NCBI RefSeq assembly: GCF_009749385.1
Contig: NZ_WBIN01000002.1
Coordinates: 62,001-126,000 of the forward strand
Source of the DNA: Agromyces allii
GTDB lineage: Bacteria > Actinomycetota > Actinomycetes > Actinomycetales > Microbacteriaceae
Direction: 5' to 3'
DNA length: 64,000 bases
The notes beneath the pieces were generated by a model. That model did no database searches. It was not told where the DNA came from and saw only the letters and a program-made list of their open reading frames with translations. Shown one piece after another: positions 36,716 through 44,925 of the stretch (position 1 is its first letter; each line of letters opens with the position of its first letter). The position numbers were made by a program, and so were the translations under genes.

Positions 36716-37720
36716 GTGCCCGAGGGGCATTCCGTCCACCGCATCACCCGGCAGTTCGAGCGCAACTTCGTCGGGCACGTCGTGCGCGCCTCGAGCCCGC
36801 AGGGCCGCTTCGCGCAGGGGGCGGCCGATCTCGACGGCCGCCGCGTGACCGACGCGCGCGCCGTCGGCAAGCAGATGTTCCTCGGCTTCGAGGGCGACCG
36901 GTGGCTGCGCGTGCACCTCGGCATGTACGGTGCGTGGGACTTCGCGGGCGACATCCTCATGGACGCCACGATCGCGTCGGCGAACGGCCGCATGGGGCAC
37001 ACCAACCAGCGCGGCACGTTCCTCGACAAGCAGAATCCCGACGCGGTCGTCTTCGACACCGCGGGCGAGAACTCCATCACCTCGATCGGGGCGCCGCGGC
37101 GCACGCGCCTGCGCATGTCCGAGTCCGAGAAGGAGGGCGCGCGCCTCGAGACGTTCCCGCCCGAGCCGATCGGCCAGGTGCGCGTGCGCCTGCTCACCGA
37201 CACGGTGTGCGCCGACCTCCGCGGGCCGACGGCCTGCGAGGTGCTCGATCCGGCGCAGGTCGAGGCGGTCGTCGCGAAGCTCGGCCCCGACCCGTTGCTC
37301 GACCCTGGGCCCGACTCCGAGGAGCGGTTCACGAGCGTCGTGCGTCGCAAGCCGACGCCGATCGGCCTGCTGCTCATGGACCAGAACGTGGTCGCCGGCA
37401 TCGGCAACGTGTATCGCGCCGAGCTGCTGTTCCGGGCTCGCCTGAATCCGCACACCCCCGGTCGCCTCGTGCCCGAGGAGGTCGTGCGCGACCTGTGGCG
37501 CGACTGGGCGAAGCTGCTCGCGATCGGCGTCGAGACCGGGCAGATGATGACCATGGACGACCTCGATCCCGAGGCCTACCGGGCCGCCATGGCGAGCCGC
37601 GACGACCGGCACTGGGTCTACAAGCGCGAGGGCCAGCCGTGCCGCGTCTGCGGAACGAACATCGTGCTCGAGGAGATGGGCGCCCGCAAGCTCTACTGGT
37701 GCCCGAGGTGCCAGGCATGA
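36716..37720 (+). CDS. Fpg/Nei-family DNA glycosylase
   Basis: A base-excision repair enzyme of 334 residues, closer to endonuclease VIII (Nei) than to Fpg. The N-terminus after the initiating GTG is PEGHSVHRI, with the catalytic Pro and Glu. A helix-two-turn-helix follows in the middle (LLMDQNVVAGIGNVYRAELLFRARLNP, matching the Fpg/Nei DNA-binding signature), and the C-terminal zinc finger is CRVCGTNIVLEEMGARKLYWCPRC. The damaged base removed is not set by sequence. GTG 36716 sits seven bases after rpiB; the end overlaps the amidohydrolase start (ATGA). Confidence 0.94.
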   Translation: MPEGHSVHRITRQFERNFVGHVVRASSPQGRFAQGAADLDGRRVTDARAVGKQMFLGFEGDRWLRVHLGMYGAWDFAGDILMDATIASANGRMGHTNQRGTFLDKQNPDAVVFDTAGENSITSIGAPRRTRLRMSESEKEGARLETFPPEPIGQVRVRLLTDTVCADLRGPTACEVLDPAQVEAVVAKLGPDPLLDPGPDSEERFTSVVRRKPTPIGLLLMDQNVVAGIGNVYRAELLFRARLNPHTPGRLVPEEVVRDLWRDWAKLLAIGVETGQMMTMDDLDPEAYRAAMASRDDRHWVYKREGQPCRVCGTNIVLEEMGARKLYWCPRCQA

Positions 37721-39255
37721 CGAACCGATCGGCGACGGATGCCGCGGCGCCGCTGCTCCTCGCCGGTGCGCGCCTTCCCGGCTCGCCCGAGCCCGTCGAC
37801 CTGCACGTCGTCGACGGCCGCATCGCGTCGATCCGGCCGTCCGGCCACCCGGTCGAGCCGCGTGCCGACGATCGCGCCGCCGTTCGTCGCCTCGAGCTCG
37901 ACGGGTTGTTCGTCGTGCCCGGCCTGCACGACCGCCACGTGCACGCCTCGCAGTGGGCCATGGTGTCGCGTCGACTCGACCTCGCCTCGGCCGAATCCGC
38001 GGCGGCGGTCGCGGCGCTGGTCGCGGCATCCGTCGACGAGGGCACGACCGAGGTGATCGGCTTCGGCTATCGCGACGGACTCTGGCCCGACCTCCCGACG
38101 CTCGCACAGCTCGACGCGGCCTCGGGCGAGGTGCCCGTCGTGCTCGTCTCGGCCGATCTGCACGCGTGCTGGCTGAACTCGGCCGCAGCCCGACGCCACG
38201 GCGTCCTCGACGCAGCCGGCACATCGGGCGTGCTGCGCGAGGACGACTGCTTCGCGCTGGTGCGCGAACTCGACGACATCGCCGACGACGTGCTCGACGG
38301 GTGGGTGGGCGAGGCGGCCGAACGCGCCGCCGCGCGCGGCGTCGTCGGCATCACCGACTACGAGATGCGGTGGAACCGCGACGACTGGGCCCGGCGGGCC
38401 GCCCGCGGCATCCGCTCGCTCAGGGTGTCGTTCGGCGTCTACACGCAGCATCTCGACCGCGCGATCGCCGACGGCCTGCGCACGGGCGAGGCGATCGACG
38501 GCACCGGCGGGCTCGTGCGCGTCGGCGGCTACAAGGTCATCACCGACGGGTCGCTGAACACGCGCACTGCGTGGTGCTTCGACCCCTACCCGGGTCTCGA
38601 GGGGCACGAGCACCCGTACGGACTCTCGACCGTGCCGTTCGACGACCTCGTGCCGCTCATGCGCCGCGCGTCCGAGGCGGGCCTCACGCCCGCGGTGCAT
38701 GCGATCGGCGACCACGCGAACGCGCGCGTGCTCGATGCGTTCGAGGCCCTCGGCAGCGCCGGGTGGGCCCGTTGCGGGTCGATCGAGCATGCCCAGCTGC
38801 TCCGCCGCGAGGATGTCGCGCGCTTCGCCGCGCTCGGCGTCGTCGCGAGCGTGCAGCCCGAGCACGCCATGGACGACCGCGACGTCGCCGAGCGCTACTG
38901 GGCGGGGCGCACCGATCGCGCGTTCATGCTCGCGGAACTCGCCGCCGCGGGCGTCGAGCTCGCGCTCGGGTCCGACGCCCCCGTGGCGCCGCTCGACCCC
39001 TGGGTCGCGATCGCCGCGGCGGTCGGCCGTGCGCGCGACGGACGCGAGCCGTGGCATCCCGAGCAGGCGATCGAGGCGCGGATCGCACTCGCGTCGTCGA
39101 CGAACGGCGCGGGCGCCGCCGTGCGCGAGGGGGCCGCGGCCGACCTCGCGGTGATCGAACTCGACCCGTTCGCGGCCGACGCCGACGCGCTGCGCACGAT
39201 GCCGGTCGCCGCGACGCTGCTCGGCGGTCGCGTCACGCACTCGACCCTCGGGTAG
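37717..39255 (+). CDS. Amidohydrolase family protein (YtcJ-like)
   Basis: A 512-residue metal-dependent amidohydrolase. The metal motif is VVPGLHDRHVHASQWAMV (HxH), and AVHAIGDHANARVLDAFEALG and VELALGSDAPVAPLDPWVAIAAAVGR match the downstream His and Asp ligands of the YtcJ branch. It looks cytosolic, with no signal peptide. The substrate is unknown. It is the last gene of the rpiB-glycosylase-amidohydrolase run and is followed by a hairpin. Confidence 0.9.
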   Translation: MTNRSATDAAAPLLLAGARLPGSPEPVDLHVVDGRIASIRPSGHPVEPRADDRAAVRRLELDGLFVVPGLHDRHVHASQWAMVSRRLDLASAESAAAVAALVAASVDEGTTEVIGFGYRDGLWPDLPTLAQLDAASGEVPVVLVSADLHACWLNSAAARRHGVLDAAGTSGVLREDDCFALVRELDDIADDVLDGWVGEAAERAAARGVVGITDYEMRWNRDDWARRAARGIRSLRVSFGVYTQHLDRAIADGLRTGEAIDGTGGLVRVGGYKVITDGSLNTRTAWCFDPYPGLEGHEHPYGLSTVPFDDLVPLMRRASEAGLTPAVHAIGDHANARVLDAFEALGSAGWARCGSIEHAQLLRREDVARFAALGVVASVQPEHAMDDRDVAERYWAGRTDRAFMLAELAAAGVELALGSDAPVAPLDPWVAIAAAVGRARDGREPWHPEQAIEARIALASSTNGAGAAVREGAAADLAVIELDPFAADADALRTMPVAATLLGGRVTHSTLG

Positions 39256-39258
39256 GTC

Positions 39259-39282
39259 GGGGCGGGGGAAAACCCCCGCCTC
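39259..39282 (+). terminator. Hairpin after the amidohydrolase gene
   Basis: GGGGCGGGGG and CCCCCGCCTC (one G-T pair) flank an AAAA loop, four bases after the stop. It separates the rpiB operon from the multicopper oxidase. Confidence 0.7.
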
Positions 39283-39336
39283 GATCCGGGCGCCCGCCTG
39301 CTGGGGCGGCGCCGCGCGGTTCGCGAGGCTGGATCC

Positions 39337-40869
39337 ATGCTCCAGACCCGCCTGCGCAGACCCGCCGCCACGCTCGGCAGTGCCATGGCCGCCCTCGCCG
39401 CCGGCGGCCTCGTCGCCCTCTCGTTCGCCGGCTGCGGCCTCGTCGCCCCGGGTCCGGTCGACACCGTGGGCGAGGTCGACTTCGAGACGCCCCTCGCGAT
39501 CCCGCCCCTCGCCGAGTCGCACGTCGATGCCGAGGGCACCAGAGTCTTCGCCCTCGAGGCGCAGGCCGGCACGACCGAGTTCGCCCCGGGTGTCGCGAGC
39601 GAGACCTGGGGGTTCGACGGAGGCTACCTCGGCCCGACCCTCGTCGCCGACCGCGGCGAGCGCGTGCGCGTCGACCTCACGAACTCGCTCGACGAGGCGA
39701 CGACCGTGCACTGGCACGGCATGCACCTGCCCGCCGCGATGGACGGCGGCCCGCACCAGATGATCGCGCCGGGCGGATCCTTCGCCCCGGAGTGGATCGT
39801 CGACCAGCCCGCCGCGACGCTCTGGTACCACCCGCACCCGCACGGCGAGACCGAGTCGCACGTCGCGAAGGGCCTCGCGGGCATGTTCCTGCTGCACGAC
39901 GACGCCGAGCGGTCGCTCGGCCTGCCCGAGGAGTACGGCGTCGACGACATCCCCGTGATCGTGCAGGACGCCGGCTTCTCGGCCGAGGGCGTTCGCGAGG
40001 ACACGCAGCGCGGATACGCCGGCGGGCTCGGCGACGAGCTCCTGGTCAACGGCACGCGCGGTCCGTACCTCGACATCTCGACCGAGCTCGTGCGCCTGCG
40101 GCTGCTGAACGCGTCGCCGGCGCGCACCTACGCCTTCGCATGGAGCGACGGCCGCCCGGTCGAGCTCATCGGGACCGACGGTGGGCTGCTCGAGGCATCC
40201 GTCGCCCTCGACCAGGTGCGTCTGTCGCCCGGCGAGCGCGCCGAGGTGCTGCTGCGCGTCGCTCCGGGGGAGCGCGTCGTGCTGCAGTCGCGCATGACCG
40301 CCGAGATCGCCGGCCTCGAGCCCGTCGTCGCCTCGATGAACGGGGGAGTCGACGCCTTCGACGTGCTCGAGGTGCGCGCCGGCGACGAGCTCGCGCCCGC
40401 GGCATCCGTGCCGGCCCGGCTCGCGACCATCGAGGACTTCGACCCGGCCGAGGTCGTGACCACCCGCACGTTCGAGCTCGGCGACAGCTTCGAGATCAAC
40501 GGCGAGGCCATGGACATGGACCGCATCGACGAGACCGTCACCGTCGACACGCTCGAGCGCTGGGTCGTCGAGAACTCGAACGCCGTGCCGCACAGCTTCC
40601 ACGTGCACGACGTGCAGTTCCGCATCGCGACGATCGACGGCGCCGCGCCGCCGCCCGAACTCGCGGGGTGGAAGGACACGATCTTCGCCGAACCCGAGAC
40701 GAGCTACGAGCTGCTCATGCGCTTCGACGACTACGCCGACCCGAGCACGCCGTACATGTACCACTGCCACCTGCTGTGGCACGAGGATCAGGGCATGATG
40801 GGGCAGTTCGCCGTCGTCGAGCCCGGTCAGCGTGCGACGATGAGCGAAGGACCCCACCATGAGCACTGA
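39337..40869 (+). CDS. Multicopper oxidase lipoprotein (CueO/bilirubin-oxidase-like)
   Basis: A 510-residue laccase-like oxidase, outside the membrane. It has an N-terminal hydrophobic signal with an Arg-rich start and a lipobox-like LSFAGC at about residue 32. All copper sites are present: HWHGMHLP, WYHPHPHG, SFHVHDVQF and YHCHLLWHEDQGMMGQF (type 1 His-Cys-His-Met). It probably oxidises Cu(I) or phenols. The 3' end overlaps the histidine kinase by 11 bases, and a GAAGGA site for the kinase lies inside it. It thus forms a unit with a two-component system. Confidence 0.94.
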   Translation: MLQTRLRRPAATLGSAMAALAAGGLVALSFAGCGLVAPGPVDTVGEVDFETPLAIPPLAESHVDAEGTRVFALEAQAGTTEFAPGVASETWGFDGGYLGPTLVADRGERVRVDLTNSLDEATTVHWHGMHLPAAMDGGPHQMIAPGGSFAPEWIVDQPAATLWYHPHPHGETESHVAKGLAGMFLLHDDAERSLGLPEEYGVDDIPVIVQDAGFSAEGVREDTQRGYAGGLGDELLVNGTRGPYLDISTELVRLRLLNASPARTYAFAWSDGRPVELIGTDGGLLEASVALDQVRLSPGERAEVLLRVAPGERVVLQSRMTAEIAGLEPVVASMNGGVDAFDVLEVRAGDELAPAASVPARLATIEDFDPAEVVTTRTFELGDSFEINGEAMDMDRIDETVTVDTLERWVVENSNAVPHSFHVHDVQFRIATIDGAAPPPELAGWKDTIFAEPETSYELLMRFDDYADPSTPYMYHCHLLWHEDQGMMGQFAVVEPGQRATMSEGPHHEH

Positions 40870-42271
40870 GACGATTCCCGCCGACCGCGCCGCGAGCGAG
40901 GTCGCACCGACGGCGACGGATGCCGCACCGCGCCGCCGCGGCTACTGGCGCCTCTGGGCGGGCGTGCCCCGCGAGCTCGGGTTCCTCATCCTCACCATGC
41001 CGATCGCGATCCTCGGTCTCGTGGTCGTCTCGACGCTGTTCTTCACGGGCATCGGCACCATCGCGCTCGTCTTCGGCATCTTCCTCGTCGTCGCCGCGCT
41101 CGGCACGGCGCGAGGGTTCGGCGTGCTCGAGCTCCTGCGGCTCCGGGGGGCCGGCCGTCCGCCGATCGCGCAGCCGGTCTGGAACCGCAACGGGGGCGAG
41201 ACCGGGTTCTGGCGGTCGCTGTTCACCCCGTTCGTCGACGGGCACTACTGGCTGTACCTGCTGCACACGGTCATCATCAATCCGATCGTGAGCATCGTGA
41301 CCTGGAGCCTCACGATCACCTGGATCGCTGCGGCGCTCGGCGGCACGACGAGCTGGATCTGGCGCGGATTCATCCCCGAGTACGATCGCGACCTCTGGCT
41401 GCACGAGGTCGTGCTCGACTACCTGTTCCCGAACAACGCCTTCGCGATCGAGCCGTGGCTCGGCGAGACGGTGTTCGAGTTCGTCGTCGGGCTGATCTTC
41501 CTCGGCACGCTGCCGTTCGTGTTCCGCGGGCTGACCGTGCTGCACGACCTCATCGCCCGCGGCACGCTCGGGGCGTGGCGCAGCGAGATGCTCGAGGCGG
41601 AGGTCACCCGGCTCTCCGCGTCGCGCGGCGCCGCCGTGCAGGCCGAAGACGCGTCGCTGCGTCGGCTCGAGCGCGACATCCACGACGGGCCGCAGCAACG
41701 CCTCGTGCGCCTGCAGATGGACCTCGCGAGCATCGAGCGTGCACTCGACCGCGACCCCGAGGTCGCCCGCGGCATGCTCGGCGAGGCCCGTGAACAGGCC
41801 CGCGAGACGCTCGACGAACTGCGCGCGCTGTCGCGCGGCTTCGCGCCGCCGATCCTCCAGGACCGCGGGCTCGCCGTCGCGCTGGAGTCGGTCGCGGCGC
41901 GCAGCGTCGTCCCGGTCACGGTCGAGATCGACCTGCCGGCGGATGCCGCGCTGCCGGCCTCGATCGAACGCAACGTGTACTTCGTGGCCGCCGAGCTGCT
42001 GACGAACGCGGTCAAGCACGCCGAGGCGAGTGGCATCCGCCTGCGCGTGAGCCTGCGCGACACCGGGGCCACGGGGCGCTGGATCGACCTCTGGGTCACC
42101 GACAACGGGCGGGGCGGGGCATCCGCGGTGCCCGGCCACGGACTCGCCGGGCTCGACGAGCGCGTGCGCGGGCTCGACGGGGTGCTCGTCGTCGACAGCC
42201 CGGTCGGCGGGCCGACCTCGATCGGCGCGCACATCCCGTACGTCGCGCTCGCGGCATCCGAGCGCGCCTGA
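40859..42271 (+). CDS. Sensor histidine kinase (HisKA_3 type)
   Basis: A 470-residue membrane kinase of the NarX/DesK group. Several N-terminal helices form a sensor of the PF13796-like type (residues about 35-245). The dimerisation/phospho-acceptor motif RLERDIHDGPQQRLVRLQMDL places the phosphorylated His at 275. The HATPase domain has VYFVAAELLTNAVKHAEA (N box), TDNGRGGA and HGLAGLDERVRGLDGVL. The N-terminal ten residues overlap the multicopper oxidase gene, and the response regulator follows after 71 bases, so the three act together. Confidence 0.93.
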   Translation: MSTETIPADRAASEVAPTATDAAPRRRGYWRLWAGVPRELGFLILTMPIAILGLVVVSTLFFTGIGTIALVFGIFLVVAALGTARGFGVLELLRLRGAGRPPIAQPVWNRNGGETGFWRSLFTPFVDGHYWLYLLHTVIINPIVSIVTWSLTITWIAAALGGTTSWIWRGFIPEYDRDLWLHEVVLDYLFPNNAFAIEPWLGETVFEFVVGLIFLGTLPFVFRGLTVLHDLIARGTLGAWRSEMLEAEVTRLSASRGAAVQAEDASLRRLERDIHDGPQQRLVRLQMDLASIERALDRDPEVARGMLGEAREQARETLDELRALSRGFAPPILQDRGLAVALESVAARSVVPVTVEIDLPADAALPASIERNVYFVAAELLTNAVKHAEASGIRLRVSLRDTGATGRWIDLWVTDNGRGGASAVPGHGLAGLDERVRGLDGVLVVDSPVGGPTSIGAHIPYVALAASERA

Positions 42272-42330
42272 TCGCACGCCGATGCGCGGGGCGGGGCAGG
42301 CTCGTCTCGAGACCCGGGACCGGCGCTCGA

Positions 42331-42336
42331 TAGTGT
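42331..42336 (+). promoter_or_regulatory. -10 box (TAGTGT) of a leaderless response-regulator transcript
   Basis: TAGTGT ends six bases before ATG 42343, so the regulator may also be made without the upstream genes. Confidence 0.55.
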
Positions 42337-42342
42337 GGGCGC

Positions 42343-43008
42343 ATGACCGACCCGGCCACGCGCCCCCCGCTCCGCATCGTGCTCGCCGAAGACTCCGTGC
42401 TGCTGCGCGAGGGCCTCGTGCGGCTCTTCGGCGAGGCCGGGTTCGAGACGGCCGCGGCCTACGGCGACGCGGAGGCCCTGCTCGCCGATCTCGAGGCCAC
42501 GGCCCCCGATGTCGCGGTGCTCGACGTGCGCATGCCGCCGACCTTCCGCGACGAGGGCGTGCGTGCGGCGATCGAGATCCGGCGACGGATGCCGCGGGTG
42601 GGCGTGCTGCTGCTCAGCCAGTACGTCGAGGGCACGTACGCCAACGAGCTCCTATCATCGGGCGAGGGCGGCATGGGCTACCTGCTGAAAGACAGGGTGG
42701 CCTCGCTCGACGAACTGCGGGACGCCGTCGAGCGCGTGAGCCAGGGCGGCACGGTGCTCGACCCGCAGGTCGTGCGCGAGCTGCTCGCCCGCCGCGGCGA
42801 CCCGCTCGCCTCGCTCACGCCGCGCGAGCGCGAGGTCATGGGGCTCATGGCCGAGGGCCGGACGAACGCGGGCATCGCGAAGCAGCTCTTCATCGGCGTG
42901 GGCGCGGTGGAGAAGAACGTCACGTCGATCTTCCAGAAGCTCGCACTGGAGGACTCGGGCACCGACCATCGCCGCGTGCTCGCCGTGCTCGCGTGGCTGC
43001 AGCGCTGA
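42343..43008 (+). CDS. LuxR/NarL-type response regulator
   Basis: A 221-residue DNA-binding regulator, partner of the kinase before it. The receiver domain has the acidic pair in IVLAEDSVLL, the phosphorylated Asp61 in VAVLDVRMPP and Lys in GYLLKDRV. The C-terminal LuxR helix-turn-helix is LTPREREVMGLMAEGRTNAGIAKQLFIGVGAVEKNVTSIFQKL. It likely controls the overlapping multicopper oxidase operon. A leaderless promoter lies just upstream. Confidence 0.94.
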   Translation: MTDPATRPPLRIVLAEDSVLLREGLVRLFGEAGFETAAAYGDAEALLADLEATAPDVAVLDVRMPPTFRDEGVRAAIEIRRRMPRVGVLLLSQYVEGTYANELLSSGEGGMGYLLKDRVASLDELRDAVERVSQGGTVLDPQVVRELLARRGDPLASLTPREREVMGLMAEGRTNAGIAKQLFIGVGAVEKNVTSIFQKLALEDSGTDHRRVLAVLAWLQR

Positions 43009-43012
43009 CCCG

Positions 43013-43771
43013 CTACGCGTCGGGCGCTCGACGGAGCGGCACGTGCACGCGCATGACGTGCACGTAGCCGCGATAGCCCCACATCATCCACAGCACGAAG
43101 GCGATGACGGCGACCCCCGCACCGACGCCGAGGGCCCAGCCGGGCGACGCCGTCACGGCGAACACGACGGCACCCGCGAGCAGGCCGCCCAGTGCGGTGT
43201 TCACCACGAGCATGACCATCATCGAGCTGCCGATCACCTGCGAACGGTCGCGCCGTGCGAACGGGTAGTAGGTGCGGTCGATGCCCGGGCCGTCGTCGGT
43301 CGTGCCCATGAGCAGGTACGGCGCGATGCCCGGGTCGAGATCGAGGTAGGCGCCCCGCAGGCGGTTCATCGCGAGCACGTACGCCAGGTCTTCGGTCGCC
43401 GTGTTGAACACGCGGATCTGCGTCACGAGTCCGAGCAGCACCAGCAGCACGAGCACGCCGATCGCCGCGAGCCCGAACCAGCCGCGGAACCCGGTCGCGT
43501 TGCCGAGCACGCCGAGCGTCACGAGCCCCGCCGAGACGAGCGTGAGGAAGATCGCGATGCGCGTCAGCACCTCGCTCTGCGTCGTGCTGCGCGAGGCGAG
43601 CAGGCTCCAGTGCTCGGTGGCGAGCATCTGCGCGCGCAACGACTTCTGCGCGTCGGTCAACGCGGCCGCGTCGCGCTCGGCCGGGGGAGGGGGAGCGCCG
43701 GATGCCGCGGCCGGGCGCTCGTCCGCGGCATCCGCAGACGACGGAACGGGCCCGGGTGCATCGGCCGTCAT
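43013..43771 (-). CDS. Membrane protein of unknown function, four helices
   Basis: I do not recognise the family. The protein is 252 residues, with a disordered Ala/Pro N-terminus of about 50 residues, two helices (about 67-85 and 90-112), a loop of about 65 residues with YYPFARRDRSQVIGSS, and two more helices (about 180-230). The tail ends in WGYRGYVHVMRVHVPLRRAPDA. Start choice is uncertain: ATG 43771 and GTG 43786 are both in frame, and both lie in or beside a strong hairpin. It is convergent with the response regulator, four bases apart. Confidence 0.7.
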   Translation of the reverse strand: MTADAPGPVPSSADAADERPAAASGAPPPPAERDAAALTDAQKSLRAQMLATEHWSLLASRSTTQSEVLTRIAIFLTLVSAGLVTLGVLGNATGFRGWFGLAAIGVLVLLVLLGLVTQIRVFNTATEDLAYVLAMNRLRGAYLDLDPGIAPYLLMGTTDDGPGIDRTYYPFARRDRSQVIGSSMMVMLVVNTALGGLLAGAVVFAVTASPGWALGVGAGVAVIAFVLWMMWGYRGYVHVMRVHVPLRRAPDA

Positions 43772-43796
43772 AGCGGCATTCTGCACCCGGGCCCGT
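43746..43796 (-). terminator. 15-bp hairpin at the end of dps that encloses the next start codon
   Basis: ACGGGCCCGGGTGCA (43746-43760) and its exact complement TGCACCCGGGCCCGT (43782-43796) flank a 21-base loop. It begins 20 bases after the dps stop and is the likely dps terminator. The next gene's ATG (43771) lies in the loop. Confidence 0.75.
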
Positions 43797-43815
43797 CAGC
43801 CCGCCAGCGTCGCGG

Positions 43816-44304
43816 TTACGCGACCGCGACGTGCGAGGAGAGGAACCAGCGGTCCTTGTCGAGACCGCGGCGGATCTCGATGACGACGTCCTGGCTGGCC
43901 GGGTCGAGCTCGGCGAGCCCCTCGATCGCCGCGTTCACGCGCTGCGTGACGACGTCGATCTGCGCGACGACGTCGGCGATGGCCTGCTCGTACGGCTGGA
44001 AGCCGAGCTTGGGGTTCGCGCCGGCGGTCTTCGCGGCGACGGTCTCGAGACGCCCGTCGATCGGCAGGCCCAGTGCCACGACACGCTCTGCAGCCGTGTC
44101 GGACCAGTCCTGGGCGTGGTCGACGACCGTGTCGAGCAGCTCGTGCACGGCGATGAAGTTCGCCCCGCGAACGTGCCAGTGCGCCTGCTTGCCGTTCACG
44201 GCGAGCGCGATGAGCTCGTGCACGACGGGCGTGAGGAACTGTGCGGCCCCGGCGGCGACATCGGCCGTGGATCCCGTCTGCGGTGCGGTCTGGATGTCGG
44301 TCAT
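43816..44304 (-). CDS. dps: Dps ferritin-like DNA protection protein
   Basis: Dps forms a 12-subunit shell that stores iron and shields DNA from oxidation. The 162-residue product shows LIALAVNGKQAHWHVRGANFIAVHELLDTVVDHAQDWSDTAAERVVALGLP, which holds the inter-subunit ferroxidase His, Asp and Glu residues, and the end helix RGLDKDRWFLSSHV. ATG 44304 is preceded by GGAAGGTGG. A plausible promoter is TTGAAA (44370-44375) with TAGCGT (44348-44353), 16 bases apart, on the minus strand. The N-terminal tail is short, so DNA binding may be weak. Confidence 0.95.
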   Translation of the reverse strand: MTDIQTAPQTGSTADVAAGAAQFLTPVVHELIALAVNGKQAHWHVRGANFIAVHELLDTVVDHAQDWSDTAAERVVALGLPIDGRLETVAAKTAGANPKLGFQPYEQAIADVVAQIDVVTQRVNAAIEGLAELDPASQDVVIEIRRGLDKDRWFLSSHVAVA

Positions 44305-44347
44305 CTGGTCCACCTTCCCTGAAGCTTCTGTTCGACTGTCAGGTACA

Positions 44348-44375
44348 ACGCTACGCGGCATCGCCAGTATTTCAA
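44348..44375 (-). promoter_or_regulatory. Promoter of dps
   Basis: On the minus strand TTGAAA (-35) and TAGCGT (-10) stand 16 bases apart, about 38 bases before the leader and ATG of dps. Confidence 0.55.
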
Positions 44376-44503
44376 GGAAGGGAAGGCTCGGCTGATCCGG
44401 CCTTCCTGTTCGCCATGAGCGGATGCCGCGGCATCCGTCCGTCGCATCGAGGCGCATTGCTCGACCACCGCGAGGGCCCGCAGCGGAGCGCCGGAAACGG
44501 CGA

Positions 44504-44535
44504 ACGCCCCGCCGGATGCAGGCCGGGCGGGGCGT
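44504..44535 (-). terminator. Terminator downstream of tRNA-Gly
   Basis: ACGCCCCGCC and GGCGGGGCGT form a perfect 10-bp stem. It lies four bases from the 3' end of the tRNA. The rest of the 235-base gap 44305-44539 holds the dps promoter region. Confidence 0.75.
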
Positions 44536-44539
44536 CGTG

Positions 44540-44613
44540 TGGAGGGGATGACGGGAATCGAACCCGCGTGATCAGTTTGGAAGACTGAGGCTCTACCATT
44601 GAGCTACATCCCC
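44540..44613 (-). tRNA. tRNA-Gly (anticodon TCC)
   Basis: Minus strand: acceptor GGGGATG pairs with CATCCCC, D-arm GCTCAATGGTAGAGC, anticodon loop CTTCCAA, T-arm GCGGGTTCGATTCCCGT. The CCA end is encoded. Confidence 0.97.
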
Positions 44614-44802
44614 GTGACCCGCTTGCGGGCACTTGGATCATCGTAATGCATCGCGAGCACCGGCTCGTGCACCGGCTCGTCGGCCGTGCGTCACGGCGCA
44701 GGTTCGCGTGCCGCTCGTACAGTAGACTTTCCGGGGTCCACGCGTGTTGATGCGCGTTTCGGCGTGCCTCGGCGTGTGGACAGACGAGTTGAGTCAACGA
44801 CT

Positions 44803-44877
44803 CGGGGCGTAGCTCAGCTTGGCTAGAGCGCCCGCTTTGGGAGCGGGAGGTCGCAGGTTCGAATCCTGTCGCCCCGA
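44803..44877 (+). tRNA. tRNA-Pro (anticodon TGG)
   Basis: Acceptor CGGGGCG pairs with CGCCCCG. The anticodon stem CCCGC/GCGGG closes the loop TTTGGGA. The T-arm is GCAGGTTCGAATCCTGT. CCA is not encoded. A TAGACT -10-like box lies at 44723-44728. The 189-base gap to tRNA-Gly also holds a short direct repeat GCACCGGCTCGT near 44659-44685. Confidence 0.96.
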
Positions 44878-44925
44878 CGGGTCGTGAGACTCGACACGAA
44901 CTTCCACCAAACAGGAGATCTTCAC

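Noticed and set aside
36716..37720. MutM (Fpg) proper
   Set aside because: The N-terminus PEGHS and length fit Nei-type enzymes better than the PELPE start of Fpg.
37693..40866. A 1057-codon antisense frame across the amidohydrolase and multicopper oxidase
   Set aside because: It is a shadow of codon bias: it spans two real genes and an intergenic hairpin, with no recognisable domain.
43746..43796. Integron attC or IS end
   Set aside because: No integrase or transposase nearby; the arms fit a terminator after dps.
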